Source: Periplaneta americana (taxonomy: Eukaryota; Arthropoda; Insecta; Blattodea; Blattidae). From it: a stretch of DNA of 64,000 bases. Location of the stretch: contig NC_091132.1 of assembly GCF_040183065.1 (NCBI RefSeq), forward strand, positions 159,500,102-159,564,101, read 5' to 3'. Within the stretch, counting starts at the first letter, position 1. The number at the start of each line of letters is the position of its first letter. The notes beneath the pieces were generated by a model that was not told the origin of the DNA, made no database searches, and was given only the letters and a program-made list of their open reading frames with translations. Of the stretch, positions 21,836-33,643 are shown piece by piece. Both the position numbers and the translations under genes were made by a program.

Positions 21836-22753
21836 CAAATGTACAGATACGAGATATCACTTTTTAACCATCAATATGCAATATTTAATAAAAAAGCCGC
21901 CCTAAATAAGGGTTCGAATAGATCGGCCTACTAATCAATTCATAAAGAATAATCATGAAAACCAATTGTGTGACAATTTGAAAGGAAAATGAAAACGTAT
22001 CGTGTATATAGGCCTATACACAACATATCGCATGCCTTTATCTCATATAGGTAACATTATGATGAATCAAAATATATAAACTACTCGACAATACACAAAA
22101 TGTACGTAAGATGGCTGTCTAACAGAGGAATAACCATTATTATAAGAGGGAAATCAGATCTCTAGGTTAGTGAATCCTTTACCAGCTCAATAACACTAAA
22201 GATGTTTCTTGCAACACATCTTTCGAAGTTACTGGTCCGTTAGCGGCTAACAAAGGAATGAATGCGTTCTTGCAACCCATCATTAGTCTTTTAAATACAT
22301 AATACTATTGTATTATCAACTTGAATTACATATCTAAAAGGCTCCATACAACTGATTTCACTTATATACCATGTATTTTTCCTTCATATATCATTCACAT
22401 CAAACAAGTATTAACCATGAAAACATAACGCAAACAGACGCTGACATAACACTTGAAGTACTGAATTATATCAGTAAAAAGAAACAGAAATATTCATAAC
22501 CTTCAATAATTTGTAACTGTAATAACAGTTTTATTTTTATTTCTCACATCGGAAGCCATATGTCATGATTTGTCTTGTACGTTGAGTTCTGTTATAAAAT
22601 TTCATAAACAGGTACTACTAGATTAGCAAAATTTAGTTTAAAGGGAGCGTCAGAAACTGTCCTTTAACTCGTCCATAATAAAAAGTCAATATCTAATAGA
22701 ACAACAAAATTTAAAATTGCAGAAGAACGAAAAAACAACAGCAACATTTACTT
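21836..22753. other. No gene recognised (intron 2 of zinc-finger gene 1)
   Basis: AT-rich; no reading frame, RNA gene or named repeat seen. Confidence 0.5.
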
Positions 22754-24031
22754 CTAGCCTTATGTATATTATAACCAGGTAGCACATTTTCATTCCCAAA
22801 CATACAGCAGATCGAGTAAGCAAGGTTAAATTGCAAGCAGGTATGCATGGGGTCATTAAATAATAATGATGTAATGTATTATAAATATGCCCCTATAATG
22901 TCATATGACGTAGAAGAAACATTCTCTTACTTTAACCAAATTTTATGTGATGTTCGTAAAAGATTTGCATTTCATAACCTCAGAATTTATGTTTTCGTCC
23001 ATTGCAATGGGATAGGTTTTGATAAACGAATTATTTGTATATATTGTGTAAAATATAAATATTGATAATTTGTATATTGATTTTTGTTATTATTTTGTCT
23101 CTGTAATGTCATGTGACGTAGATATAAAATTTTCTTTGTTTATTTATTTTTTATTTTAGTAGGTTATTTTACGACGCTTTATCACGAAAATTTTCTTAGC
23201 TTAAACAAATTTTTACAGGAAGTTATAGTAAAGGAAATGAATTCCATAATCTCAGAATATATGTTTTTATTCTCCGTAATGGAGTTGATTTCTTTAAATG
23301 AATTAATTGAATATAAATATTGAGGATTCATAGTTAATGTGTATCATGTTTACTATTATGTTCTACAATATATAAATTATATACTATTATATATAATATG
23401 TATTATATGTATACTATTATGTACAATATGTGTTATAGAACATAATAGTAAACATGATGCACATTAACTGTAAATACTCTATATAATATATTCAATTAAT
23501 TCATTTAACGAAATCAACTGTGTTACGGTGAACAAAAACATATATATTCTGAGATTATAAAATTCATAACTTTTATTAAAACTGCCAGTACAAATTTGTT
23601 GACACCAAGAAGATGTTCTTCCTACGTCACATGACGTTACAGGGACAAAATAATAACAAAAATCAATATAAAAATTATCAATATTTATATTTTACACAAT
23701 ATATACAAATAATTCGTTTATGAAAACCTATCCCATTGCAGTGAACGAAAACATAATATATTCTGAGGTTATGAAATTCAAATCTTTTACGAACACCACA
23801 TATAATTTGTTTAAACTAAGAGAATGTTCTTTCTAGATCATATGACGTTACAGGGGCATATTTATATTACATTACATCATTATTATTTAATGACCCCATG
23901 CGTACCTGCTTGCAATTCGACCTTGCTTACTCATTTACATGATGTAATAGATGTAGCTACCAGAACAAACTACTCGATTCGCTGTACGTTTGGGAACGAA
24001 AATGCGCTGCCTGATTATAACTCATGGCTAG
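22754..24031. mobile_element. Giant palindrome, 1.28 kb (foldback element)
   Basis: The sequence from CTAGCC (22754) reads as the reverse complement of the sequence ending GGCTAG (24031) over almost its whole length. Shared blocks include TGACCCCAT/ATGGGGTCA, TGCCCCTATAATGTCATATG and AACCTATCCCATTGCA. The centre is near 23395 (ATAATAGTAAACATGAT...). The left arm lacks about 45 bases present in the right and has gained a short SINE fragment at 23135-23192. It has no coding capacity. RNA from it would fold into a hairpin of about 600 base pairs. Confidence 0.9.
23135..23192 (-). mobile_element. SINE 3'-end fragment inside the palindrome
   Basis: GTTATTTTACGACGCTTTATC followed leftwards by a T-rich tract is the reverse complement of the shared 3' tail of the SINEs at 31443 and 55911. 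It is present in only one arm of the palindrome, so it arrived after the palindrome formed. Confidence 0.6.
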
Positions 24032-24248
24032 GATACACTAGAGTCATGTCAGAAATTAAAAATTAATAATAAAAGAAGAGTAAAGTGTTAATTTTTAGAC
24101 ATACAGGAACACTTCTTTAAAAGGAACGATAATAAGAACGCAGGCTAAATTGTAGATTTTAAGTGAAAGTATGTTCCTGGGCACTATATTTTCGCACACT
24201 TATTCTAGGAACATTCTCTTAGAAAATAAAATTTTAAAGTTAACAGTA

Positions 24249-24250
<2 letters not shown>

Positions 24251-24320
<70 letters not shown>
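24251..24320. repeat. (TA)n microsatellite
   Basis: About 35 TA units, located just beyond exon 2 of zinc-finger gene 1. Confidence 0.95.
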
Positions 24321-24325
<5 letters not shown>

Positions 24326-24501
24326 AAATTTAGCGAACATCGAAATAAAGGAGTATATAATTTTAAATTCAAAATATCAAAGCCTTTTTCATATACTGAG
24401 AACCCTATGAGTTCAGTGCTATAGTAACTAGCCTCGACGATAAAAATACAAGATTAATATTCAAAGACAAACAGCCAGCACACCTTATGGGCCCCACTTA
24501 C

Positions 24502-24639
24502 CTCAGCTTTACATTTTATCGCAACAAAATTAGTAGGCACTGCAGTTTCCTCATCTTTAATCTCTGATGTGGGATCATGGCTTTGGTCCACACATTCCGT
24601 CTTTATTCCAGCTACGTGGAGATCCAATAAATTCTCTTC
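24502..24639 (-). CDS. Zinc-finger gene 1, exon 2 (138-base module)
   Basis: The exon is bounded by a TGTGTCTTCTGCAG acceptor and a GTAAGTG donor. It encodes exactly 46 residues (EENLLDLHVAGIKTEC... ending AIKCKAE), in phase 0 at both ends, so it can be gained, lost or repeated without disturbing the frame. Two homologous exons occur at 57948-58085 and 63049-63186. The segment is acidic, without a known fold, and contains IKTE and IKDE, which match the sumoylation consensus. It joins exon 1 (ending ...LLSE) and exon 3 (starting EELC). Confidence 0.85.
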
Positions 24640-24948
24640 CTGCAGAAGACACACATAATGTAGGTTCTATGTAACACACAACAGCTTGTAAGAATGTGAT
24701 TTCAACTGCTACATGTTGTACTCTGGTCCTCATACTGGGGGCTGATTGCTAAATAAGGCGCATGTGAAATACAATATAACAAAAATAAGAGACAAATACG
24801 ACAGGCAGAAGCAAATTATTACTTTTAGGAGTGAAAATCTATCGGGAATTACGTGTCTGGTGTAGATAATGAAAGGACAAAAGAAAATTTCTCTATTGAA
24901 TCGAAATATCTCAAAATAAAATTATGAAACATGTGAAGGGGTGAGAAA

Positions 24949-25425
24949 GTTAGAATTTATAAAACAGTTATATTACCGGTTGTTCTATATGGTTATGAAG
25001 CTTGGACTCTCACTTTGAGAGAGGAACAGAGATTAAGGTTTTTTGAGAATAAGGTTCTTAGGAAAATATTTGGGGCTAAGAGGGATGATGTTACAGGAGA
25101 ATGGAGAAAGTTACACAACGCAGAGCTGCAAGCATTGTATTCTTCACCTGACATAATCAGGAACATTAAATCCAGACGCTTGAGATGGGCAGGGCATGTA
25201 GCACGTATGGGCGAATCCAGAAATGCATACAGAGTGTTAGTTGGGAGGCCAGCGGGAAAAAGACCTTTGGGGAGGCCGAGACGTAGAAGGGAAGATATTA
25301 AAATGGATTTGAAGGAGGTGGGATATGATGGTACAGACTGGATTAATCTTGGATCAATGGCGGGCTTATGTGAGGTTGGCAATGAACCTCCGGGTTCCTT
25401 AAAAGCCAAGAAGAAAGTAAGTGAA
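24949..25425 (+). mobile_element. LINE reverse-transcriptase tail, copy 3 (longest)
   Basis: It starts VRIYKTVILPVVLYGYEAW, a conserved region after the RT palm, and continues through VLRKIFGAKRDDVTGEW, SRRLRWAGHVARMG and GRPAGKRPLGRPRRR. It ends with the CTCCGGGTTCCTTAAAAGCC tail. Its 142-codon frame stays open to 25443 because a short deletion near 25350 shifts out of the usual end. It lies in intron 1 of zinc-finger gene 1. Confidence 0.85.
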
Positions 25426-25758
25426 GAGGTGAGAATGAGGTAGTCCAAAGTCATACTTTTAACAAAAATGGTTTTTTGTGCGAGTGCAATTCTTACATGA
25501 TGTATATGGAGAAGCTATTATTAAAATATTATAAAAATTACTCAACAAATGACATAAGTTAAAATATATGCGCATGAAATTATAATACTGCATCTAAAAG
25601 CAATGGACTCTACACCTTTAACACACTCTCCTGTAAAATTGTATCTGTGTGGCTAAGAACTATATTAGGCCTAACTGAAAACTACCACTACCAGTGCTGT
25701 TGCTACTGCTGTTACTACTACAGTCAATGAAAATATGTCGATGTTGTACATTATCACC

Positions 25759-25784
25759 GTGTGTGTGTGTGTGTGTGTGTGTGT
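25759..25784. repeat. (GT)n microsatellite
   Basis: Thirteen GT units. Confidence 0.95.
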
Positions 25785-26012
25785 ATGTATACTACCCAGG
25801 ATAAATATATTTGCTGGTGTCGAGTTTACGAAATATTACCTTCACACCGACATGATCAGTATACTCTGCAGCAAATATAAATCGCTTAACCTAACCCGAT
25901 CATTTATCAGTGCTTCACGGTGCAGACAGTGTTAGATATCAAATGCTAACACAGATGGCACCTACTCGTACTGTCCTGTCCTGACTCCCTGCTGGTACAG
26001 ATATATATATAT

Positions 26013-26267
26013 ATTTTTTTAAATTTTTTTGTTGGTTATTTAACGACGCTGTGTCAACTACTAGGTTATTTAGCGTCGATGAGATTGGTGATAGCGAGAT
26101 GAAGTCGAGGATTCACCATAGACTACCTGGTATTCATCTAACGGTTGGGGAAAACCTCGGAAAAAACCCAACCAGGTAATAAGCCCAAGCGAGGATCGAA
26201 CCCGCGCCCGAGCGCAACTTGAGACCGACAGGAAAGCGCCTTAACCGAGTGAGCCATGGCGGTGGCC
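26013..26267 (-). mobile_element. tRNA-derived SINE, type A head
   Basis: Read on the minus strand it starts GGCCACCGCCATGGCTCACT, with an A box (GGCTCACTCGGTTAAGGCG) and a B box (GGTTCGATCC) for RNA polymerase III. A body with TTTTCCCCAACCGTTAG follows, then the 3' tail ACGCTAAATAACCTAGTAG...CAGCGTCGTTAAATAACC. It is nearly full length. The same tail appears behind a different tRNA-like head at 31443 and 55911. Confidence 0.9.
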
Positions 26268-26304
26268 TATCTATATACATGTATACGTGATTCCAAAAGG
26301 ACTA

Positions 26305-27567
26305 TACAACTTTCTGAGCTTATAGAAATTTATTTTGAAAACATATAATGCAGGTTGCAATGCCATCTGATAACAAAACTCATCAAGTTTTCACTGACAT
26401 AGCTTTGTACTACCTAGTTGTGTCACTGGATGCGCTACCGCTAATGTAGTTCATTTCAAAATGGCTACTTTCACAGGTATAGAGCAAGCTCGCTGTGTTT
26501 TTGTTTGAAGAAACGAAATCTGCGACAGTGGTTCAGAGTAGATTTCCTACTCAGTATGGCAAGGACCCTCGTACCAGGGCAACAATTTATTCTTGGCACA
26601 GTACTTTTGTAGAGAATGGCTGTTCTCTTACCTATGCCAAATCTCCCGGCCGTCCACATATGGCTGATGCTGTAGTCGAACAAGTGAGGGAAAGCTTTGT
26701 TCGAAGTCCTAGAAAATCAACGCGGTGACTGGGATTCCACAACCAACCGCTTGACGCATTTTAAGGGGAGTTTGCACTTGAAACCATACCGATTTACGAT
26801 GATGCAACACATTAGGCCTACTGATGAAGATGGGTCGACGGGATTTCTGTGCAGAAATGCTTGGTACGATTGAAGATGAGACGTTATTGAACCACGTGAT
26901 CTTTAGCGACGAATCGATATTCCACGTCACTGGTAAAATAAATATCCATAACTGCAGGATCTGGGGCTCTGAACCTCCACATCTCCATCTGCAACATGTT
27001 CGTGACAGCCCAGAAGTCAATGTGTTTTGTGTCTTAAGTAAAACTAAAGTGTACGGCCCCTTCTTCTTCCAGGAAAAAACTATCAATAGTTTTGTCTATC
27101 TAGATATGCTGCAACATTTTCTCATCTCGCAGATAGATGAAGATGATCAAGAAGGGGAAATACAATTTCAGCAGGATGGTGCACCTTCACACACTACCTC
27201 CAAAACGTTTCCTGGTCGGTGGATTGGTCGTAGAGGACCAACATCATGGCCACCTCAGTCCCCCGACTTGACGCCGCTTGATTTCTTCTTATGGGGGTTC
27301 CTTAAAGATCAAGTGTATGTTCCACCTTTACCTGCCAATCTCGCTGAGCTCAGAAACCGAATCACCGCCACAGTTGAGTTAGTAACGCCAGATATGCTGC
27401 AGCGAGTTTGACAAGAAATTGAGCTCAGGTGGGATGTCTGCCGCATGAACAACGGAAATCACACTGAACCACACTGGGTGGAAACTTGGCGAGTTTTGGT
27501 ATTACATGGCATTGAAACCAAATCTGTATGTTTTCTAAATAAATTTCTATAAGCTTACAAAGTGGTA
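26305..27567 (+). mobile_element. Tc1/mariner-type transposon, near full length but inactive
   Basis: Terminal inverted repeats of about 50 bases (TACAACTTTCTGAGCTTATA... left; TACCACTTTGTAAGCTTATA right) are flanked by TA. The transposase begins MATFTGIEQARC at 26461 and continues, after a one-base shift near 26505, as a helix-turn-helix region (FLFEETKSATVVQ, AKSPGRPHMADAVVE). The catalytic part at 26824-27411 carries the three acidic motifs VIFSDESIF, FQQDGAPSH and PQSPDLTPLDFFLWG. A second break falls between 26728 and 26824. The spacing between the second and third Asp is only 30 residues here, probably because of an internal deletion. This is the IS630/Tc1/mariner group. It sits in intron 1 of zinc-finger gene 1. 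Confidence 0.9.
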
Positions 27568-28610
27568 TACTGATATATATGCAATACTACATCGCTGAGC
27601 AGCATTCATATTTTCTCTGAGTACTAGGTATAAATGTATTTATGATTATGAATATCCCATCTATTTCTGTATATAAGAAGCACATTTATCTCAATACGTT
27701 CATTCGCCCTAAGAGAAATCTAAATTTGAAGATAAATATCAGTTTTGGAGTTTTATGGAATACTCTTAATATGTTTATCATAAATATTTTCAGTAACATT
27801 CTTTCATAAAAATTCCGTTGCAATAAAGAAGAATATATTTTAGGTTACAAAAATATGCTTGGATGTAAGGCAATGTTTCATATAGAATCAACACAGTTTT
27901 AAAAATCCCGTACACGTGCAAAAATAATCAAATTATATATAAAACTTCTTTATTACCTTTTATATCTCATGACTTATTACTTTATTACTGATGAATGTTG
28001 TCTCGAACAGATGTTTCTTCATTCTCGTAATTTCGGCTCTTATTTGAAATCCAATTTTTTTCTTTTGTATTTTCCCCCTTCAAGTCTCCGTTCCAAAAAC
28101 GTCGAATGACTACCAAATAAAGTTCAGATGTCATACTATTCATCAGCAACAAACTAACATGGTAATTCGTATCAACAACTCCTCTTCAATAACAGAAGCA
28201 GGATACGAATGCATATACTGTCAAACAGTGTAACATATTTTATTACTGCCACTGTTTCACTTGCAAATAATCGGTTACATTAGTATTGTAGAATTTATAT
28301 TGCATGAAATCACAAATCTCAACAGGAAAGTGATTTGGGACATTAAACACCACCTCTTCTAATCTTAATAAATTACTATAATTTACAATTAAATTTCACT
28401 GGTCAACTACCATTTTGCGCCGGACATAACACTAACAAAGTCTTACTAATTTCGACCTCCTAAATTTAAAAATAACAAGCAAAATATTCCACCAGTTCGG
28501 ATTTTCGAGATGCACAATATAATTCATTTTATATGCATTTTATTAAAAAAATCACGTATTTCGCTTGCAACAGTTTTGTTTTACAAATGTGACGACCCAT
28601 TATGTGAAAA
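27568..28610. other. No gene recognised (intron 1 of zinc-finger gene 1)
   Basis: AT-rich DNA without frames or repeats that I could name. Confidence 0.5.
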
Positions 28611-28615
28611 CAATA

Positions 28616-28996
28616 TTAGTATAAGTAGGCCACCATGTTAGAAGCACTTGTACAAACGGAAATTATTGTATTGCCCTTTTACGAGTCTATTTGGAGGGGG
28701 GAAACAGGTTCGAGATATGAATTTGCTTGAGTTTACCGGATTTTACTTGAGATGCGTATTTCTTTCACTGTGAGCTTTAATGACATTACTGTAGTTTACA
28801 TTTTGCAATAGACCACCTTGTCAAAACGACTTCTAGAAGCTGAAATTGTTTTATTGCCCTTTTCGATTCCATTTTGATGGGGAGAAACAGATTTGCTATA
28901 TGAAATCGCTTCAATTTACCAGGAGATTTCCGTGGTGTCAGTATTCTGTGTAAGGCGTGTATTTCTTTAAAGAGTACTTTAATGATAATATTGATA
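28616..28996. repeat. Old tandem duplication, about 190-base unit
   Basis: The stretch from GGCCACCATGTTAGAAGCAC to about 28800 is echoed by 28808-28996. Shared landmarks in order are ATTGCCCTTTT, GGGGA(A)AACAG, TTTACC, GCGTATTTCTTT and TTTAATGA. The copies have diverged substantially. Confidence 0.65.
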
Positions 28997-28999
28997 TAA

Positions 29000-29770
29000 T
29001 GGCTTATATGTGCGGATTTGAAGGTTGTAGCATAGCTTCTTGGAATGCAAATAGGCTACACAAGATGTTACTGCTTTCTGTGCAAATAGGACAGTTGCGC
29101 TCGAGAAAAGCATTATGAAATAAAACAACAATCACAAGAGTCAAGGAAGAAAAATATTATACATCAACCCCTTGCACGTCAAAATAAAGTAATTTTATTC
29201 CCTTCACACATAAGTTAGGATTAAAAAAGAATTTTGTTAAGGGGATGAATCATAAAACTGAAGCATTTAAACATATCCAGGAAAAATTTCCTGCTATTAG
29301 TGACTCGAAAATAAAAGAGGGAGTTTTCAATGGACCACAAATTAGAGAACTAATGAAGGACAATCACTTCGAATCTTTGTTGGAACGAAAAGAGAAAGCC
29401 TCCTGGATTGCATTCAAGGAGGTTGTATTAAATTTTCTGGGTAATCGTAGAAGTGAGAACTATAAGGAACTATTGCAAAATTTACTGTTAGTGTATGAAA
29501 CTATGGGTTGTAACATGTGCCTGAAAATTCACTTCCTTCATTTCCAGCTTGACTTCTTCCCCGAGAATTGTGACGATTTCTGAGATGAGCATGGTGAGCG
29601 CTTTCATCAAGAAATTTAACTATGGAAAAAAGATACCAAAGACAGTGGAGTACCAATATGCTAGCAGACTATTGTTGAACTTTATCTCGTGATTTACCTG
29701 ATGCTCAGCATAAAAGAAAATGCAGAAAAAGAAATCTGTAATCTTGTGAACAGTGAATTTTTAACCTTAC
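29000..29770 (+). pseudogene. Decayed gene of an insect mobile-DNA-associated family
   Basis: A frame at 29245-29583 reads FPAISDSKIKEGVFNGPQIR, then LNFLGNRRSENYKELL and MGCNMCLKIHFLHFQLDFFP. It continues in the same region as DEHGERFHQEI after a stop. This succession (IKEGVF-GPQIRE, FLGN, SLK-HFL-HLDFFP, DEHGERFHQDI) is one I recall as a repeated protein family in insects and cnidarians, spread in many copies and likely transposon-borne; I do not know its activity. Several breaks make this copy a pseudogene. Intronic to zinc-finger gene 1. Confidence 0.65.
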
Positions 29771-29789
29771 TGTCATTATATAAAGCAGT

Positions 29790-30590
29790 ATTGTATTGTA
29801 TTTATTAACATTCCATGGTATTCACACATGCTTACAGCTAGAATATGGAACAAGTCAAAAAACTTGATACTATTATAAAATCTTAATTTATATTCACAGT
29901 CTAGATGAAATATATACAGACGAGATTTACAATATTGTCTACTAGTACAACACATAGTTTTAGTATCAATTTCATGAAGTGTTATTGAATGTCATGTATT
30001 CACCTACAGAATAGAAGGCATAAGAAATTAGGTACTTCTTTAATTTGGCCCTAAATAATTTTATGTTTTGAGTTTCATTTTTTATATCGATAGGGAGGCT
30101 ATTAAAAATTTTTACTGCCATATAACGCACTCCTTTTTCATAGCACGATAGACTTGCCGATGGAGTATGAAAGTCATTTTTTTGACGTGTATTTATGCTA
30201 TGAACTGTTGAATTAGTTACAAAGTTTTCACGATTACACACGAGGAAGATTATTAATGAAAAGATATACTGACAAGCCATGGGCATTATTTGTAGTTTTT
30301 TTTTAAATAGTCCTACAAGATTCCCTAGATTTGGCACCTACTATTATTCTAATTACTCTTTTTTGTAATAGAAATATATTGTTACTATCTGTGGAATTTT
30401 CCCAGAATATTATTCCAAACTCATTACTGAGTGGAAGTATGCAAAGTATATTGTTTTTAAGGTATTGATATTTACTATCTTTTGCATAGATCTAATAGCA
30501 AAACAAGCTGAATTTAGTTTGGGAGTAATTTCTTTAACATGATTTTTCCAATTTAAAACATTATCGATTTTTAACTAATTTATTGACTGA
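29790..30590 (-). mobile_element. CR1/Jockey-like LINE 3' part
   Basis: The minus strand reads VLNWKNHVKEITPKLNSACF, YFAYFHSVMS, GIIFWENSTDSNNIFLLQKR, then FNSLPIDIKNETQNIKLFRA and SYAFYSVGEYMTF before a stop at 29972. This is the post-RT region of the same LINE type as 40072-44335. A 3' UTR of about 170 bases ends in an ATACA-like tail (29795-29815 on the plus strand as TTGTATTGTATTTATT). At least two frame breaks are present and the RT palm is missing. Confidence 0.85.
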
Positions 30591-31230
30591 GAACCAGTCA
30601 CATATTTTGAAGAGAATTTCCTCAGTATTTTGAACAGATATAAATTAGAAAATTTCTCAAAAACCGTTACCAACAACTGTTTTTATTGTCATATTCGTAT
30701 TTAGGAGGCTCAAATTATATAGAAAACATGTATCATATGTCCAGCGCAAAAAAAAAAAGTTAAAATTTGTTATGCAGAAAATGATGTAAGAGGTGACTGA
30801 CACATTCGCAAGGATTCATCTAAGTTTGTTACGATGGTGCTACACTGGAGCTGTATCTGCCCTACCACATGTATTTGAGAGCTATACATATAGATACTCT
30901 ATTATAGTATAATTAAACTTTTAGATTTTACATACAATATTCATTAAAATGTATAGAACACTAAGAAATTAAGATGTATAAAAACCATTTTGATTGAAGG
31001 TTATCTTAAAACTCATTTTAAACCAGGGCCCATTATCAACTCTCAAAATAAAGAGTAAGAAAGGAGCATGCAACACGTGACATGAAGGTAAACACAACGA
31101 ACAACTGTAGATTTGAAATTTCTTAATGTATATAGTGAATGTATACTAATATAAACTGGGAGATATACTCATATTCCACAACGTTATACACGTCACATAT
31201 TGGAATTAGAACCAACGACTTTCTATTTAC

Positions 31231-31328
31231 CTCTGATAAGAGCTTCTTCTCATCTCTGTCAGTGTTATCACTCAATTGTATAGCCAATGGGTCGACCTCG
31301 GGTTCCTTCTTGATCACTTCCATCATGA
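31231..31328 (-). CDS. Zinc-finger gene 1, exon 1 (start codon)
   Basis: After the acceptor TCTGTTACAG come TC and ATG ATG, then the peptide MMEVIKKEPEVDPLAIQLSD and a further 12 residues ending LLSE, directly before the donor GTAAAT. The presence of an acceptor just upstream implies a separate 5' UTR exon at higher coordinates. The coding part is 96 bases (32 residues) and ends in phase 0, matching exon 2. IKKEP fits the sumoylation consensus. The same exon start is seen at bases 1-22, with alike intron sequence, which shows that the genes arose by tandem duplication. Confidence 0.85.
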
Positions 31329-31442
31329 CTGTAACAGACATTTAAGTGTTGACACTGATCTGCAAAATGTAAGCTGCTGAAAGAGACTTATTCGCAGTGG
31401 TTACGATATATATGTAGGTACGATATGTATACGTGCATACGA

Positions 31443-31698
31443 ATTTTTTTTTATTGGGTTATTTTACGACGCTGTATCAACATCTAGGTTATTTAGCGTC
31501 TGAATGATATGAAGGTGATAATGCCGGTGAAATGAGTCTGAGGTCCAGCACCGAAAGTTACCCAGCATTTGCTCGTATTGGGTTGAGGGAAAACCCCGGA
31601 AAAAACTTCAACCAGGTAACTTGCCCCGATCGGGATTCGAACCCGGGCCACCTGGTTTCGCAGCCAGACGCGCTGACCGTTACTCCACAGGTGTGGAC
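31443..31698 (-). mobile_element. tRNA-derived SINE, type B head, with target duplication
   Basis: A full copy on the minus strand. It starts GTCCACACCTGTGGAGTAAC, the A-box part being GTCAGCGCGTCTGGCTGCG and the B box GGTTCGAATCCCG. The body contains TTTTCCGGGGTTTTCCCTC and the tail is CAGACGCTAAATAACC...TACAGCGTCGTAAAATAACC. TGCATACGAA flanks it on both sides (31433-31442 and 31699-31708). Confidence 0.95.
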
Positions 31699-31708
31699 TG
31701 CATACGAA

Positions 31709-32484
31709 AAGGGGCCAGTTCCCGATACAGAGTTTTAGATATATTTGCTAATGAAGGAAATTGAGAAATTTTGTTATTTTCGTTTCTTAAAATTTTGTAT
31801 TCGTCTCAATGTTAACTAAGCATGGTATAAGTTTCAAGTTATAGGTAAGTTGGAACAATGACAACTTGTATATTTAATTCTAAGGCATAAAGAAACTAGT
31901 TCCCACTGAGTAACGTTTTCCTCGGTATTATAAAGACAATCTATATAATTAATAAATTATTTTATAATTAACAGACTGACTCAACACCATAACGCCTTAA
32001 CGCCTATGTATAGATTTCTGTTAATCCTTAGTCAAGAGATAAAGGAAGTTCTGCAAAATACGAACATTAAGGGCATGGAAAAGGGGAGGCAATAATGATC
32101 TAAAGGTTCATTTCCAGAATTGTGTTAGGCTTTTAGTGGTCTGTTTTTTTTACCTCCTATGGAAGTGTAGATGTTGAGAAAAGGAGAGTTTTAAAATTCA
32201 CTAATGTCTTTTGAATTAGCCGACAAGGAGCTGTAGAATTTAAAATAATTTGAGTTAAAGGCATTTATAATTTTTTTTAATATCTTCTAAAGTAGACCTA
32301 CTGAAGAGAAGGCAGAAAGAGGTGAGAAAATACTTGTTGTCCAATCTGGAGGTAATTTTACATCTCGGGATTTTTTAAGTCACAGAATATGAATGTAACA
32401 ATATTTTGTGCGAATTTATCTCCTAAGTGGGTGAAAAACTAAATTTAACATCTTGGGGGAAGAGGTTTTCAAGCCGCAAATTAA
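31709..32484. other. No gene recognised
   Basis: AT-rich sequence upstream of zinc-finger gene 1; it should hold that gene's 5' UTR exon and promoter or the start of a long intron, but I cannot point to either. Confidence 0.4.
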
Positions 32485-32660
32485 ATATACAGAGTGTTTC
32501 AGAATTCCTATTACAAACTTTTAAGGGTTGTAGAGGGGACTCTGAAAGTAAGGATATGCGGGAAAAGTTGTATAGAACATTTTAGTTTCATTTTTAATTA
32601 CCTCTACATTACACCCACAAAGTTTTTACAGGTATTTATGAGTCATCCTGTATATATGGA
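32485..32660. mobile_element. Short MITE-like element
   Basis: Ends TACAGAGTGTTTCAGAATTC and, reverse complemented, TATACAGGATGACTCATAAA are weakly inverted. They resemble the many TACAGGGTGTTTC-ended arthropod MITEs. Confidence 0.45.
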
Positions 32661-33640
32661 ATTACCATTTCATTAACATATTGATTAGCGTAATTCATAA
32701 AACACACGCTTAACGAGCTAAATGTAATTATGAAGAATGGAGACAAAAGTCGTTAGCCATCACGTTCCACTTCTTCCACTAGATGGCTCTCGACACGTAC
32801 ATGACTAGACTAGAAGCCAATTAGGTAAATATGTTTCTAACTTAACGTGGTAACGCAGTTTTAAGATACTGCTTCACAATTATTTTATAAACCATGCTCC
32901 TTTGTAAGGTATACATAAATTAGGTTATAGGTTACTATAACTTTCGAGGGTACTTGAAGAAATTATAAGTAGCAATTTTGAGATAGTTAAGAGGAATTAC
33001 AATGGATGTAGCCTATTATAAAATAAATTGTAAAGAAATACCAACAATGCGGTAACGAAGACTTGTACGGTACACTAAGAGGATACTGAATGATAATGAC
33101 ACAGAAAGCAAAATGGGTGAATGTTACTTATGTCCCGCCCACTATAGGAGACATAGGCCAGTTTTACACTAATCCTAAACATCTTGACGGGATAATAAAA
33201 GCCTAAACTAACCTAACCTAAGTGCGTCGGTGTCTTCCAAAATCGGCGGAAGTCGCTCAACGCTCATTTAACCAATATTCGTTCAGTGGGCGGTGGATAC
33301 TCTACATTGACCGCAAAATGTGGCAATATTCACAGATACACACTCACCTTTAAGAAGTTTAAAAATGAAAATTCACCATAATTACTTACACTCTGGCTGC
33401 CCAGTTCAGACCGTAAAAAAGGCGATTGTCTATTGCAGAGGAAGAACAGTTTGCCTTGCGATCAAGTGAGCCGTGACCACAGAATGAAAAAACCAAAAAT
33501 ACAGGAATACACAATATGTACTTCAAAAAATTAAAATATAAAAATAGAACATGGATACTCAGTTCACAGTCTAATCAATACGGAATTCGGATAATCCGGT
33601 AGAAAACGTTGGTCAGTATGATGGGCATCAGTAGGGTACC
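32661..33640. other. No gene recognised
   Basis: AT-rich. A short CCTAACCTAA run near 33210 is noted but is too short to be telomeric. Confidence 0.45.
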
Positions 33641-33643
33641 ATC

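Noticed and set aside
24171-24410. Frame with (IY)n repeat
   Set aside because: It is a translation of the TA microsatellite.
30725-31120. Spacer before exon 1 of zinc-finger gene 1 searched for another exon
   Set aside because: No acceptor-donor pair with an open frame matching the family was found.
33205-33225. CCTAACCTAA run resembling the insect telomere repeat (TTAGG)
   Set aside because: Only two units; far too short for an interstitial telomere tract.
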